Source of the DNA: SAR202 cluster bacterium
GTDB lineage: Bacteria > Chloroflexota > Dehalococcoidia > UBA3495
Assembly (NCBI GenBank): GCA_009392775.1
Contig: VFFT01000105.1
Span: forward strand, 1 to 8,046
Reading direction: 5' to 3'
DNA length: 8,046 bases
Shown: positions 1 through 5,943 of the stretch, in pieces
Layout of the letters: every line of letters begins with the position of its first letter
Numbering within the stretch: the stretch's first letter is position 1
The notes under the pieces: generated by a model
The model's input: only the letters and a program-made list of their open reading frames with translations
What the model was told of the DNA's origin: nothing
Databases searched by the model: none
Made by a program: the position numbers and the translations under genes

Positions 1-152
1 CCTAGATCAGATATTTTCTTCCATAGTTCGGGTGGGTATCCAAGATTGTCTTTCTCCATTTCTCTGGCTAGGCTAGGTGGGCATTCGGCTTCGAGAAACT
101 CTCGAGCCAAATTCTTAACCATCTGTTCTTCTTCACCTGGTAATACGTCCAT
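1..152 (-). CDS. Acyl-CoA dehydrogenase, N-terminal part (cut by window edge)
   Basis: Reading the minus strand from the ATG at 152-150 gives 50 whole codons before the left edge. The product starts MDVLPGEEEQMVKNLARE and continues with CPPSLAREME and GYPPELWKKI. This is the helical N-terminal domain typical of acyl-CoA dehydrogenases, where the stretch up to 'PELWKK' leads into the first FAD/substrate domain. The FAD and catalytic regions lie outside the window. The start is 44 bp downstream of the stop of the other acyl-CoA dehydrogenase on the same strand. An AAGG lies 11-14 bases ahead of the ATG, a loosely spaced ribosome binding site. Two tandem, different dehydrogenase genes are the usual layout of heteromeric acyl-CoA dehydrogenases (for example the mycobacterial FadE28-FadE29 type), so this is probably the partner subunit. 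That pairing is inferred from position only. Confidence 0.85.
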   Translation of the reverse strand, partial: MDVLPGEEEQMVKNLAREFLEAECPPSLAREMEKDNLGYPPELWKKISDL

Positions 153-196
153 TTTATTTGTGACCTTTTGTTGTTTATTTTTGGTGCGGTGGTATC

Positions 197-1399
197 TTAA
201 CCGCGAGGCATGCCAAGTCCTCTCCTGGCAACTTGGTCTCGCATAACCTGCACACTACCGTGATTGATTCCAGACTGGAAAGCTCCGAGAAGGTTATGGG
301 CAAAAATTCCGTCTTCTATAGCAGCTTCCGATCCGTTTAAGAGTTGTCCGTAGGGACCTAGTATCTGGGCGATTGTTTCGGTAGTACGTACGCCATGTTC
401 TGGGGACCAGACTTTTTCAGCGGATCCCTCGTAGGTAAATGTGCCACCTCTTTCAACAAGGGACATACTTCTCATGGTCATTAACCGGCATACTTGTGCT
501 TCTATCCATAACTCAGCCAGCCTGTCACGTACATCAGGGTCTTCAGCGGGTGAGTATCCATCCATATCGTTCTCTTTGACCCAATTGACGATATCTTCGT
601 CTCTTTGTACCGATAAAAGATATCTGCTGGCTCCAACGCGGTCGAGATTCAGTCCCATTGCGCCAACATACCAGCCCATGTTTTCTTCGCCGAGCATGCA
701 TGAGGCAGGTATTCTAACATTCTCGAAAAATGTTTCGTTTGTTCTTCTATCACCATATGTGGTTCTGGGTGGTGCAGTTGGTTCGTTTTGTATAGTCCAC
801 AAAGGCCGAACTGTGATCCCTGGTAGGTCTATTGGTACCAAGAATATTGAAATTCCCTTGTGTTTAGGTGCTTCTGGGTCTGTTCTGGCCATTAAGTATA
901 CGTGTGTGCCGTAGTGGGCAGCAGTGGTGTACATTTTCTGGCCGTTTATTACGAAGTCGTCTCCGTCGCGTACAGCCCTGCATTGTAAACTGGCTAAATC
1001 AGCCCCGCCTTGAGGTTCTGTAAATCCAAGTGCGAAAACTATTTCGCCTTTTATAAGACCCGGTAGGAAGTATTTCTTTTGCTCTTCTGTTCCAGCTGCG
1101 AGGATCGCTGGAGCTCCACTCCCAGCCCCGCCAACGGTTATACCAATACGAGCAAATTCCTCTTCAATAATGTATTGGTCAATACGGCTTCCGTCCTGGC
1201 CGCCATATTCTTTAGGCCAGCTAATACCGATCCAGCCTTTGTCCCCTATCTTTTTGTATAAGTCCCGAGTCTCGGGTCCCCTGTTTCGGATCCCAGATTC
1301 TTCTATCTCATGGATTATTTCGGGAGTGACGTTGTCGGCTATAAATTGCCGTACTTCCGATCGCAGTGCTTCTTGTTCGGGTGTATAAGCGAAATCCAT
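197..1399 (-). CDS. Acyl-CoA dehydrogenase family protein (FadE29-like), 400 aa
   Basis: A full-length FAD-dependent acyl-CoA dehydrogenase, expected to introduce a 2,3 double bond into an acyl-CoA thioester and pass electrons to ETF. Visible features are the helical N-terminal domain (about 1-120), the flavin-contact motif TEPQGGADLASL (127-138), NGQKMYTT (152-159), 'KHKGISIFLV' (179-188), and the C-terminal helical domain ending VMRDQVARRGLGMPR. The overall pattern resembles the FadE29/ChsE2 group. The site that usually carries the catalytic Glu in this group ('LNxERV') reads LNLDRV, with Asp253. The alternative MCAD-type site before the late Gly (YEG in MCAD) reads NHG, with His380. No canonical catalytic Glu is therefore obvious, and the base may be Asp253 or may sit in the partner subunit. 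The ATG at 1399 is preceded by GAGAGGATG, 7 bases away. The gene has its own promoter at 1476-1504. The substrate is unknown. Confidence 0.93.
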   Translation of the reverse strand: MDFAYTPEQEALRSEVRQFIADNVTPEIIHEIEESGIRNRGPETRDLYKKIGDKGWIGISWPKEYGGQDGSRIDQYIIEEEFARIGITVGGAGSGAPAILAAGTEEQKKYFLPGLIKGEIVFALGFTEPQGGADLASLQCRAVRDGDDFVINGQKMYTTAAHYGTHVYLMARTDPEAPKHKGISIFLVPIDLPGITVRPLWTIQNEPTAPPRTTYGDRRTNETFFENVRIPASCMLGEENMGWYVGAMGLNLDRVGASRYLLSVQRDEDIVNWVKENDMDGYSPAEDPDVRDRLAELWIEAQVCRLMTMRSMSLVERGGTFTYEGSAEKVWSPEHGVRTTETIAQILGPYGQLLNGSEAAIEDGIFAHNLLGAFQSGINHGSVQVMRDQVARRGLGMPRG

Positions 1400-1423
1400 T
1401 AGTCATCCTCTCTATTTATTATG

Positions 1424-1437
1424 TCTGGACGTTCAGA
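1424..1437. repeat. 14-bp near-perfect palindrome in the dehydrogenase leader
   Basis: TCTGGACGTTCAGA reads almost the same on both strands. Only the G/T pair flanking the central ACGT breaks the symmetry. It lies between the predicted transcription start (about 1469) and the acyl-CoA dehydrogenase start codon, a position where a dimeric repressor could bind. No regulator gene is in the window, so an operator role is a guess. Confidence 0.3.
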
Positions 1438-1475
1438 GTATTTTCCAATGATTAGTAAATATTATCAGCCCGAGT

Positions 1476-1504
1476 ATTATATTACGTGTTTAGTTGAGTG
1501 TCAT
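1476..1504 (-). promoter_or_regulatory. Sigma-70-type promoter for the acyl-CoA dehydrogenase pair
   Basis: On the minus strand, ATGACA (1504-1499, 5 of 6 matches to TTGACA) is followed by a 17-bp spacer and a perfect TATAAT (1481-1476). Transcription would start near 1469, about 70 bases before the dehydrogenase ATG. It lies in the 148-bp gap after the ETF stop, so the two dehydrogenases can be expressed independently of the upstream selenoprotein and ETF genes. Confidence 0.7.
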
Positions 1505-1547
1505 CTGAAAGGCCATGAAATTGAGTTCAGGGATGTTGGTATGAGTC

Positions 1548-3392
1548 CTAAGTATTTTGGTCTATGTATTCAGATATTGGCTTTAATTGTTCTATGAGCG
1601 GTTCCAGATATTCCTCCCATTGACCTATGACGCCGTAGTCGGATGCTTTAAACATGGGAGCTCGGTGATTGCTGTTAATTGATATGATGATCCCCGTTTT
1701 TTGTATGCCAACCGTATGATTGAATGCTCCCCTGATGCCTACTGCTATGTATATAAGTGGGGCGATGGCCCTACCACTGATACCTACCTGTACTTGATGG
1801 GGGAGCCATCCTTCATGAACGACGTTACGTGTAGTAACCAAAGGGGCATTTATCATTGAAGCCAATTTTCTAATTCTATCGACGCTACTTGTATCGCCAA
1901 CTCCCATTCCTATTCCAATGATAATGGGTGATTGATCAAGGGCTAGTGCATGTATGTTTTCTGAGGTGTGGTTTTTTATTAGGGTGATGTCTGGTCCTGA
2001 AAAGTCAGATAGCTCAAGATGCGTAAGTTCTGGCTTGTAAGACACATCAGGGTTTATAGGACTTAATAAACCGCCACGTAGAGTAACCATATTGGGTAGT
2101 GTCTTCGAACGTATGGGAGCGATCACATTGCCACCCAGCGCTGGTTTAAGTTGTACTAGATGGCCTTCTTCGCTGACTTCTAAATCTATCGCGTCCCCAG
2201 TGAGCCCAAGGTCTAAATGTGCAGCAATACGGGATGCCAGATCTCGTCCATCTGCTGTTGCTCCTAGCAGGACTGCATAAGGTTCTGATGCTGTGATGGT
2301 TTCACTAATCGTTTGAATAACTTTTCTACTATATACAGGTTCCGATGGAGGATTGTTTATATGTAATACCTCATCGGCACCGTAGTGGCCTAGAAGAGAT
2401 ACCATAGAGTCGTCCATTTCTCCGATAAGCAAGGCTTTTACCTGGCTTTTGGTGATTGATGCGATTTCACGGGCTTTTCCGAGCATCTCAAATGAAATAT
2501 GCCTGATTTCGCTTGAAGAGCTTTCAGCGACAACCCAGATGCTATTAGAAGGGTTTGAATAGCGTTCTATGACGTTATTTGGCCCCGATTCAGAAGTATT
2601 AGGTGTATTCTTTATAAACTCAAAGATCTTGTCCCTTACAAAGACTCCGAATTGTTCGGGTGTCATGTCTGAGATCACTTCAGCTGATCGATTGGGTTCT
2701 ACTAGCCTTATATCTTCTACCCAGGTTGGTGAACCCTCCATTCCAAACATGGATGATTCGGCATCTAGGCTTGCACAATTTACTTCTTCTATACTCGTTT
2801 CTTCGATTGATTCAATATCTTCTCTTTTAGCGAATCTCTCCGGAGCTATCCCTTCGGTTACGCATGCTATTGCAGGTAAAGGGCATTCTATTTCTTGATA
2901 ACCTTCGTCTGTTACTCTTTCAACGTGAATTACATTGTTATTTGAATTAAAATCCAAACTTCTAACTTGACTAACATGCGGGAATCCCAGAATTTCTGCT
3001 AGTTCTGGTCCTACTTGCCCAGTTTCGGCATCTGCACTATTGCGTCCGCACATAATGAGATCAGGAGACTCGCGTTCCATTACCAAGCTCAGTGCTCTGG
3101 AAGTCGCAAGAGTATCTGAACCTGCGAAAATCCTGTCAGATAGAAGAATTGCTTTGTCTGCTCCAAGAGCTAAACACTGTATCAACCCCTCTTTGGCTTG
3201 GGGAGGACCCATTGAAACAGCGACCACCTCGCAATTACACTGGTCTTTTAACTCTAATGCTTTAACCAAGGCTAATACGTCGAATGGATTAATTTCCGAT
3301 GGGACACCCTCTCGGATAATAGTCTTGTTTTCATAGTCAAAACCGATTCTAGATACCACTGGGACATATTTGACGCATACTGCTATCTTCAT
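1548..3392 (-). CDS. etfBA: Fused electron-transfer flavoprotein, beta-alpha single chain, 614 aa
   Basis: This carries electrons from acyl-CoA dehydrogenases and similar flavoenzymes towards the respiratory chain. ETF is normally two proteins, EtfB (about 250-260 aa) and EtfA (about 310-330 aa). Here they are joined in one frame. Residues 1 to about 255 are the beta part (start MKIAVCVKYVP, NPFD 35-38, FAGSDTLATS 89-98, CGRNSADAETGQVGPE 115-130). After a linker of about 30 residues the alpha part begins near IWVVAE (285-290). It has LLGATADGRDLASRIAAHL (375-393), PALGGN (417-422), and the FAD domain with GMGVGD (495-500), QVGISGRAIAP (535-545) and GIRGAFNH (552-559). The usual QTGK is ISGR and GISGA is GIRGA, while the FAD-contacting His559 is kept. 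The dehydrogenase-recognition loop of beta (normally like PRYPSLPxIMKAKKK) is replaced by PERFAKREDIESIEE. The start has AGGA 7 bases upstream and lies 45 bp after the selenoprotein gene. Fused ETFs are known in some archaea and a few bacteria. Confidence 0.95.
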   Translation of the reverse strand: MKIAVCVKYVPVVSRIGFDYENKTIIREGVPSEINPFDVLALVKALELKDQCNCEVVAVSMGPPQAKEGLIQCLALGADKAILLSDRIFAGSDTLATSRALSLVMERESPDLIMCGRNSADAETGQVGPELAEILGFPHVSQVRSLDFNSNNNVIHVERVTDEGYQEIECPLPAIACVTEGIAPERFAKREDIESIEETSIEEVNCASLDAESSMFGMEGSPTWVEDIRLVEPNRSAEVISDMTPEQFGVFVRDKIFEFIKNTPNTSESGPNNVIERYSNPSNSIWVVAESSSSEIRHISFEMLGKAREIASITKSQVKALLIGEMDDSMVSLLGHYGADEVLHINNPPSEPVYSRKVIQTISETITASEPYAVLLGATADGRDLASRIAAHLDLGLTGDAIDLEVSEEGHLVQLKPALGGNVIAPIRSKTLPNMVTLRGGLLSPINPDVSYKPELTHLELSDFSGPDITLIKNHTSENIHALALDQSPIIIGIGMGVGDTSSVDRIRKLASMINAPLVTTRNVVHEGWLPHQVQVGISGRAIAPLIYIAVGIRGAFNHTVGIQKTGIIISINSNHRAPMFKASDYGVIGQWEEYLEPLIEQLKPISEYIDQNT

Positions 3393-3400
3393 AGTCTGTT

Positions 3401-3413
3401 CCTATTGAATAGG
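3401..3413 (-). promoter_or_regulatory. Small hairpin overlapping the etfBA ribosome binding site
   Basis: In the minus-strand message CCUAU and AUAGG can pair around a UCA loop. The 3' arm supplies the AGG of the AGGA Shine-Dalgarno sequence of etfBA. The hairpin is short and weak, so it may only modestly limit initiation or couple it to ribosomes finishing the upstream gene. Confidence 0.3.
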
Positions 3414-3437
3414 CCAATGTAGATTTTTGAGTTCATC

Positions 3438-4535
3438 TTAAACAAAACGTCCCTGCCCTCTCAGTTCAAGTGTAGCAATAGCATTTAAGATTTCCCGATA
3501 TTGATCTAGGGCTTCAGAATCTATAAGTTCAAGAAGTTCCTTTGATCTTTCTAGTTGCATGGATAACCCTGAGATATAAGATTCGTTGGGGATTTGAGAT
3601 TTATTCTCGCCTTGTATTTTTTCCTGTAACCATTGGTTATAGATGGTTATCTTCTCAGAGAGCTTATCCAGTGCAGGCCCAATTGGCATTGCTTCTGGAT
3701 GGGTGGGTCCGTTTGATTCTCCCATGAACACAGGTTCTTCGACTATTGGGAAGCGGCGCCATCTATATGGGGACTGTAAGATTGTATTTGCTGATTTTAT
3801 ACTGAATATGCTTTCAAGAGCTTCGGTTAACAATTTTCTTTGTTGAATAGGTTTGCCACATTCCCCTACTTGATTTCCAGCAGGGAATTTAACGTTTATT
3901 GCTCTAGGGGCTCCTATAGCGGCTGTGATATGAGGTTGAACTGACATAGATATTGTTGCTATTCCAGCTCGTTCAATTTGGTTTTGGATAAGTCCTACGG
4001 ACCTATGACATATTGGTCAACCGCAAGTCATGAATAGGAGATCAACCCCGTCTGCAGAGTATTTCTCAGCCAGGGTAGGAGCTGTTTTGTTAATAAGCTC
4101 AGAAGGGTCAGGATTAAAACCCATTATGTTATAAGAGTATGGGGCTATATCGCCAATTATCCCTTGGTCTTTTAATTCCCGAAGCCTGTCTATTGGGAAT
4201 ATACAGTTTATATCTTTGTCCGCTTCTACATGATTGTAGTGCGTGTGGGTGATCATTAAGTCGGTGCTGCTTGTGGTCATGTCAACTGTTCTGTAGGTAG
4301 GGTCTCCGTGTTCACTGGTTACATCAAATGGGGTGTCGGACTTTAAATGGACGCCACCTGTAGTAAATAATCCTACTTTGCAGTCTGATAGATCTTTCTT
4401 GGGGGCTGTTATGTGTACCTCATTGTTCCGCAAATCAGCGTTGCCAGTATGGATCTGGTTTATTCGGTCAATCCAAGTTTCGAATTTGTAATGTTCTTCG
4501 TCAGTGAAACTCCAAGTCGTATATTCGCTATTCAT
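3438..4535 (-). CDS. GrdB/PrdB-family selenoprotein, 365 aa, with in-frame UGA (Sec173)
   Basis: This is one gene that ordinary calling splits into 4535-4017 (172 aa) and 3947-3438 (169 aa). The first part stops at TGA (4019-4017). The frame then continues open for 23 codons (PICHRSVGLIQNQIERAGIA...) and joins the second fragment without a frameshift. Residues 54-172 resemble glycine/sarcosine/betaine/proline reductase selenoprotein B-type proteins: GLFTTGGVHLKSDTPFD (55-71), THTHYNHVEADKDINC (96-111), FPIDRLREL (113-121), ADGVDLLFMTCG (161-172). Sec173 falls in C171-G-U-P-I-C176-HRSVG, where cysteine relatives of the family as I recall them have GCPVCHQSVG. The C-terminal part has GAPRAINVKFPAGN and SPYRWRR. 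A UxxC site points to thiol/selenol redox chemistry, but no pyruvoyl subunit or other GrdA/C/E or PrdA partner is present, so substrate and reaction are unknown. It starts about 45 bases after a strong promoter and leads the ETF operon. A sequencing error (TGT/TGC to TGA) is the main alternative. Confidence 0.85.
3988..4006 (-). promoter_or_regulatory. Candidate bacterial SECIS hairpin
   Basis: In the minus-strand message AUAGGUCC pairs with GGACUUAU (8 bp, one G-U) around a GUA loop. The loop begins 18 bases after the UGA at 4019-4017, and its first base is G. Both match the known bacterial SECIS pattern: a stem-loop directly 3' of the UGA, about 16-37 bases to the loop, and a G in the first two loop positions. 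It is embedded in coding sequence, as bacterial SECIS elements are. The pairing is seen directly and SelB binding is inferred. Confidence 0.7.
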
Positions 4536-4586
4536 AATTATCTCTACCTTATGGCCTGAATTGCATTAAGAGGCAAACATCGGGGT

Positions 4587-4615
4587 ATTATGGTTCGGAC
4601 CTGCGAAGGTGTCAA
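4587..4615 (-). promoter_or_regulatory. Sigma-70-type promoter for the selenoprotein-ETF operon
   Basis: On the minus strand a perfect TTGACA (4615-4610) is followed by a 17-bp spacer and CATAAT (4592-4587, 5 of 6 matches). The start would be near 4580, giving a leader of about 45 bases before the ATG at 4535. Its -35 box lies 11 bp from the -35 box of the divergent riboswitch promoter. Confidence 0.75.
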
Positions 4616-4662
4616 ACGTGGCTTCCTTGACACTAATCTTTGCGCTTAGTAGTATGGTTCGG
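4589..4662 (+). repeat. 10-bp direct repeat flanking the divergent promoters
   Basis: TATGGTTCGG occurs at 4589-4598 and again at 4653-4662, 64 bp apart. Each copy touches the -10 region of one of the two divergent promoters. A shared regulator site is possible, but ten bases could also recur by chance. Confidence 0.35.
4627..4655 (+). promoter_or_regulatory. Sigma-70-type promoter for the SAM-riboswitch operon
   Basis: A perfect TTGACA (4627-4632), a 17-bp spacer and TAGTAT (4650-4655, 4 of 6 matches) predict a start near 4662. That places the whole S-box aptamer from 4692 inside the transcript. Confidence 0.65.
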
Positions 4663-4682
4663 TAGAAAATAGCATATGTAAA

Positions 4683-4701
4683 TCTGAATCCCTTATTCAG
4701 A
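4683..4701 (+). promoter_or_regulatory. Hairpin upstream of the riboswitch that overlaps P1
   Basis: TCTGAAT (4683-4689) is perfectly complementary to ATTCAGA (4695-4701), with a CCCTT loop. The 3' arm and loop include the whole 5' strand of aptamer helix P1 (4692-4697), so this hairpin and P1 cannot both form. It might disfavour the ligand-bound fold or act while the RNA is still being made. Confidence 0.45.
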
Positions 4702-4806
4702 ATGGCTGAGGGACCGGCCCAATGAAGCCAGACAACCGGTCTAGGAGTCCGGAGGACCTAGGCACGGTGCCAAATCCGTCGTAGCCATAAGGCTGCGGAA
4801 GATGAG
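4692..4806 (+). ncRNA. SAM-I (S-box) riboswitch aptamer
   Basis: The conserved S-box sequence elements are all present in order. GAGGGACCGGCCCAATGAAG lies in the P2/kink-turn region, CAACCGG supplies the pseudoknot partner, and GGTGCCAAATCC forms the P3/P4 core. The 3' end is GGAAGATGAG. Helices can be traced: P1 CTTATT (4692-4697) with GATGAG (4801-4806, two G-U pairs), P2 TGGCT (4703-4707) with AGCCA (4726-4730), P3 closed by GTCC/GGAC around GGA (4747-4757), and P4 GTAGCC/GGCTGC with an ATAA loop (4781-4796). It binds S-adenosylmethionine. The terminator directly downstream makes this an OFF switch, and the genes that follow (mtnA, mtnP, ahcY) recycle SAM by-products, which fits. Confidence 0.97.
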
Positions 4807-4834
4807 GGAGCTTGCTGAAATCGAAGCTTCTCCC
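4806..4834 (+). promoter_or_regulatory. Candidate antiterminator of the SAM riboswitch
   Basis: GGGAG (4806-4810) can pair with CTCCC (4830-4834). Alternatively AGCTT (4809-4813) can pair with AAGCT (4824-4828), with GGG/CCC outside. Either pairing consumes the 5' arm of the terminator and starts at the last base of P1, so it is exclusive with the terminator. This is the expected SAM-free fold. Confidence 0.55.
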
Positions 4835-4852
4835 AGAGAGGAGCTTTTTTTT
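4824..4852 (+). terminator. Rho-independent terminator of the SAM riboswitch
   Basis: AAGCTTCTC (4824-4832) pairs with GAGGAGCTT (4838-4846) over 9 bp including one G-T wobble, around a CCAGA loop. A run of eight T's (4845-4852) follows. It ends 20 bases before the mtnA start codon, so SAM-bound transcripts should stop before the operon. Confidence 0.9.
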
Positions 4853-4872
4853 GTGACTGTTTTTGAGGTGTT

Positions 4873-5937
4873 ATGGCTAATAATAATGAGATTAGGCCCA
4901 TAGCTTGGGAAGATGGAGTACTCTATCTTCTAGATCAGACGCGTCTTCCGTTGGAGCAGGTGACCATCAAGGTTGCTGAATATGGGGACGCTATTAAAGC
5001 CATCAGAGATATGCAGGTGCGAGGTGCTCCTGCTATAGGAGTCACTGCAGCTTACGCGGTAACCATGGCAGCATCTGAAATTCAACGTTCGGGGGAAAGC
5101 AACTTCCTAGGTGCGTTAAAAAGTGCATGCAGTGAAATAAGCTTGGCGCGACCCACAGCTGTCAATCTTGAATGGGCTGTCAACCGTATGCTGGATAAAG
5201 CAATTGAACTGACAGATAAATCCGAAGATGTTATAGACGGGCTGTTGGCAGAAGCTAGGAACATTCATAGAGAAGACGAAGAGATAAATCGTAAGATGGG
5301 TGAAATAGGGCAAGAGCTATTAGCTGATAGGTCCGCCGTGCTCACTCATTGTAACGCTGGAGCTTTAGCCACGGCTGCATTTGGTACGGCAGTGGGAGTG
5401 ATTCGAGAGAGCTGGGAACGTGGGAATAGATTTTCGGTATTTAATACCGAAACTCGCCCTTTTTTGCAAGGAGCTCGTTTGACGGCATGGGAATTTCACG
5501 AATTGGGAATCCCCTCTACTTTAATAATCGACTCAGCCGCAGGTATGTTGATGCAGCAGGGGAAAATTGATTGTGTTATCACTGGAGCTGATCGTATTGC
5601 TGCGAATGGAGATACTGCTAACAAAATAGGCACTTATTCTCTAGCTGTGTTGGCACGAGAAAACAAGATACCTTTCTATATTGCAGCTCCTATCAGTACA
5701 GTAGATTTAGGATTGTCGTCGGGCCTCGATATAAAAATAGAAGAAAGGCCAGGTCATGAGGTGACTCATTTTCAGGGAACACCTACCGCACCAGTAGGTG
5801 TGGAAGCTTTAAATCCTGCTTTCGATGTGACACCCAACAATTACATCACGGCTATAGTTACCGAAAACGGCATCTGTAGAGCACCTTTTCTAGAGACTCT
5901 CAAGTCAGCAGTTAGCGATAGCGTGGGTGCAGAGTAG
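4873..5937 (+). CDS. mtnA: S-methyl-5-thioribose-1-phosphate isomerase MtnA
   Basis: This converts methylthioribose 1-phosphate to methylthioribulose 1-phosphate in the methionine salvage pathway, in the cytosol. The 354-aa length is typical for MtnA. Family motifs are clear: RGAPAIGVTAAYA (50-62), LTHCNAGALAT (157-167) with catalytic Cys160, ETRPFLQGARLTAWE (193-207), and ITGADRIAANGD (236-247) with catalytic Asp240. Both catalytic residues fall at the same numbers as in Bacillus subtilis MtnA. NKIGTYSLAVLA (250-261) follows, as in the eIF2B-related fold. GAGGTG just ahead of the ATG is the ribosome binding site, with short spacing. It is the first gene after the SAM riboswitch terminator and ends 6 bp before mtnP. 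Its substrate is the product of that next gene, so the two work in sequence. Later salvage genes (mtnB, mtnC, mtnD or a MTRu-1P aldolase) are not in the window. Confidence 0.97.
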   Translation: MANNNEIRPIAWEDGVLYLLDQTRLPLEQVTIKVAEYGDAIKAIRDMQVRGAPAIGVTAAYAVTMAASEIQRSGESNFLGALKSACSEISLARPTAVNLEWAVNRMLDKAIELTDKSEDVIDGLLAEARNIHREDEEINRKMGEIGQELLADRSAVLTHCNAGALATAAFGTAVGVIRESWERGNRFSVFNTETRPFLQGARLTAWEFHELGIPSTLIIDSAAGMLMQQGKIDCVITGADRIAANGDTANKIGTYSLAVLARENKIPFYIAAPISTVDLGLSSGLDIKIEERPGHEVTHFQGTPTAPVGVEALNPAFDVTPNNYITAIVTENGICRAPFLETLKSAVSDSVGAE

Positions 5938-5943
5938 AGCCAT

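Noticed and set aside
441..914. A 157-aa plus-strand reading frame inside the acyl-CoA dehydrogenase gene
   Set aside because: It is fully antisense to a gene with clear family motifs, has no recognisable domain, and its composition looks like reversed coding sequence.
2569..2898. A 109-aa plus-strand reading frame inside etfBA
   Set aside because: It is antisense to the beta-alpha linker region of the ETF. It is serine-rich with no motif, as expected of a shadow frame.
3393..3437. A separate promoter between the selenoprotein and etfBA genes
   Set aside because: The 45-bp gap has no pair of -35 and -10 boxes with sensible spacing, so etfBA is probably read from the promoter at 4587-4615.
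4017..4535. Reading the 172-aa and 169-aa minus-strand frames as two genes or as a broken pseudogene
   Set aside because: They are in the same frame, both halves keep family motifs, the only stop is a UGA at a Cys/Sec column, and a SECIS-like hairpin follows it. The 169-aa fragment also has no good ribosome binding site at its ATG.
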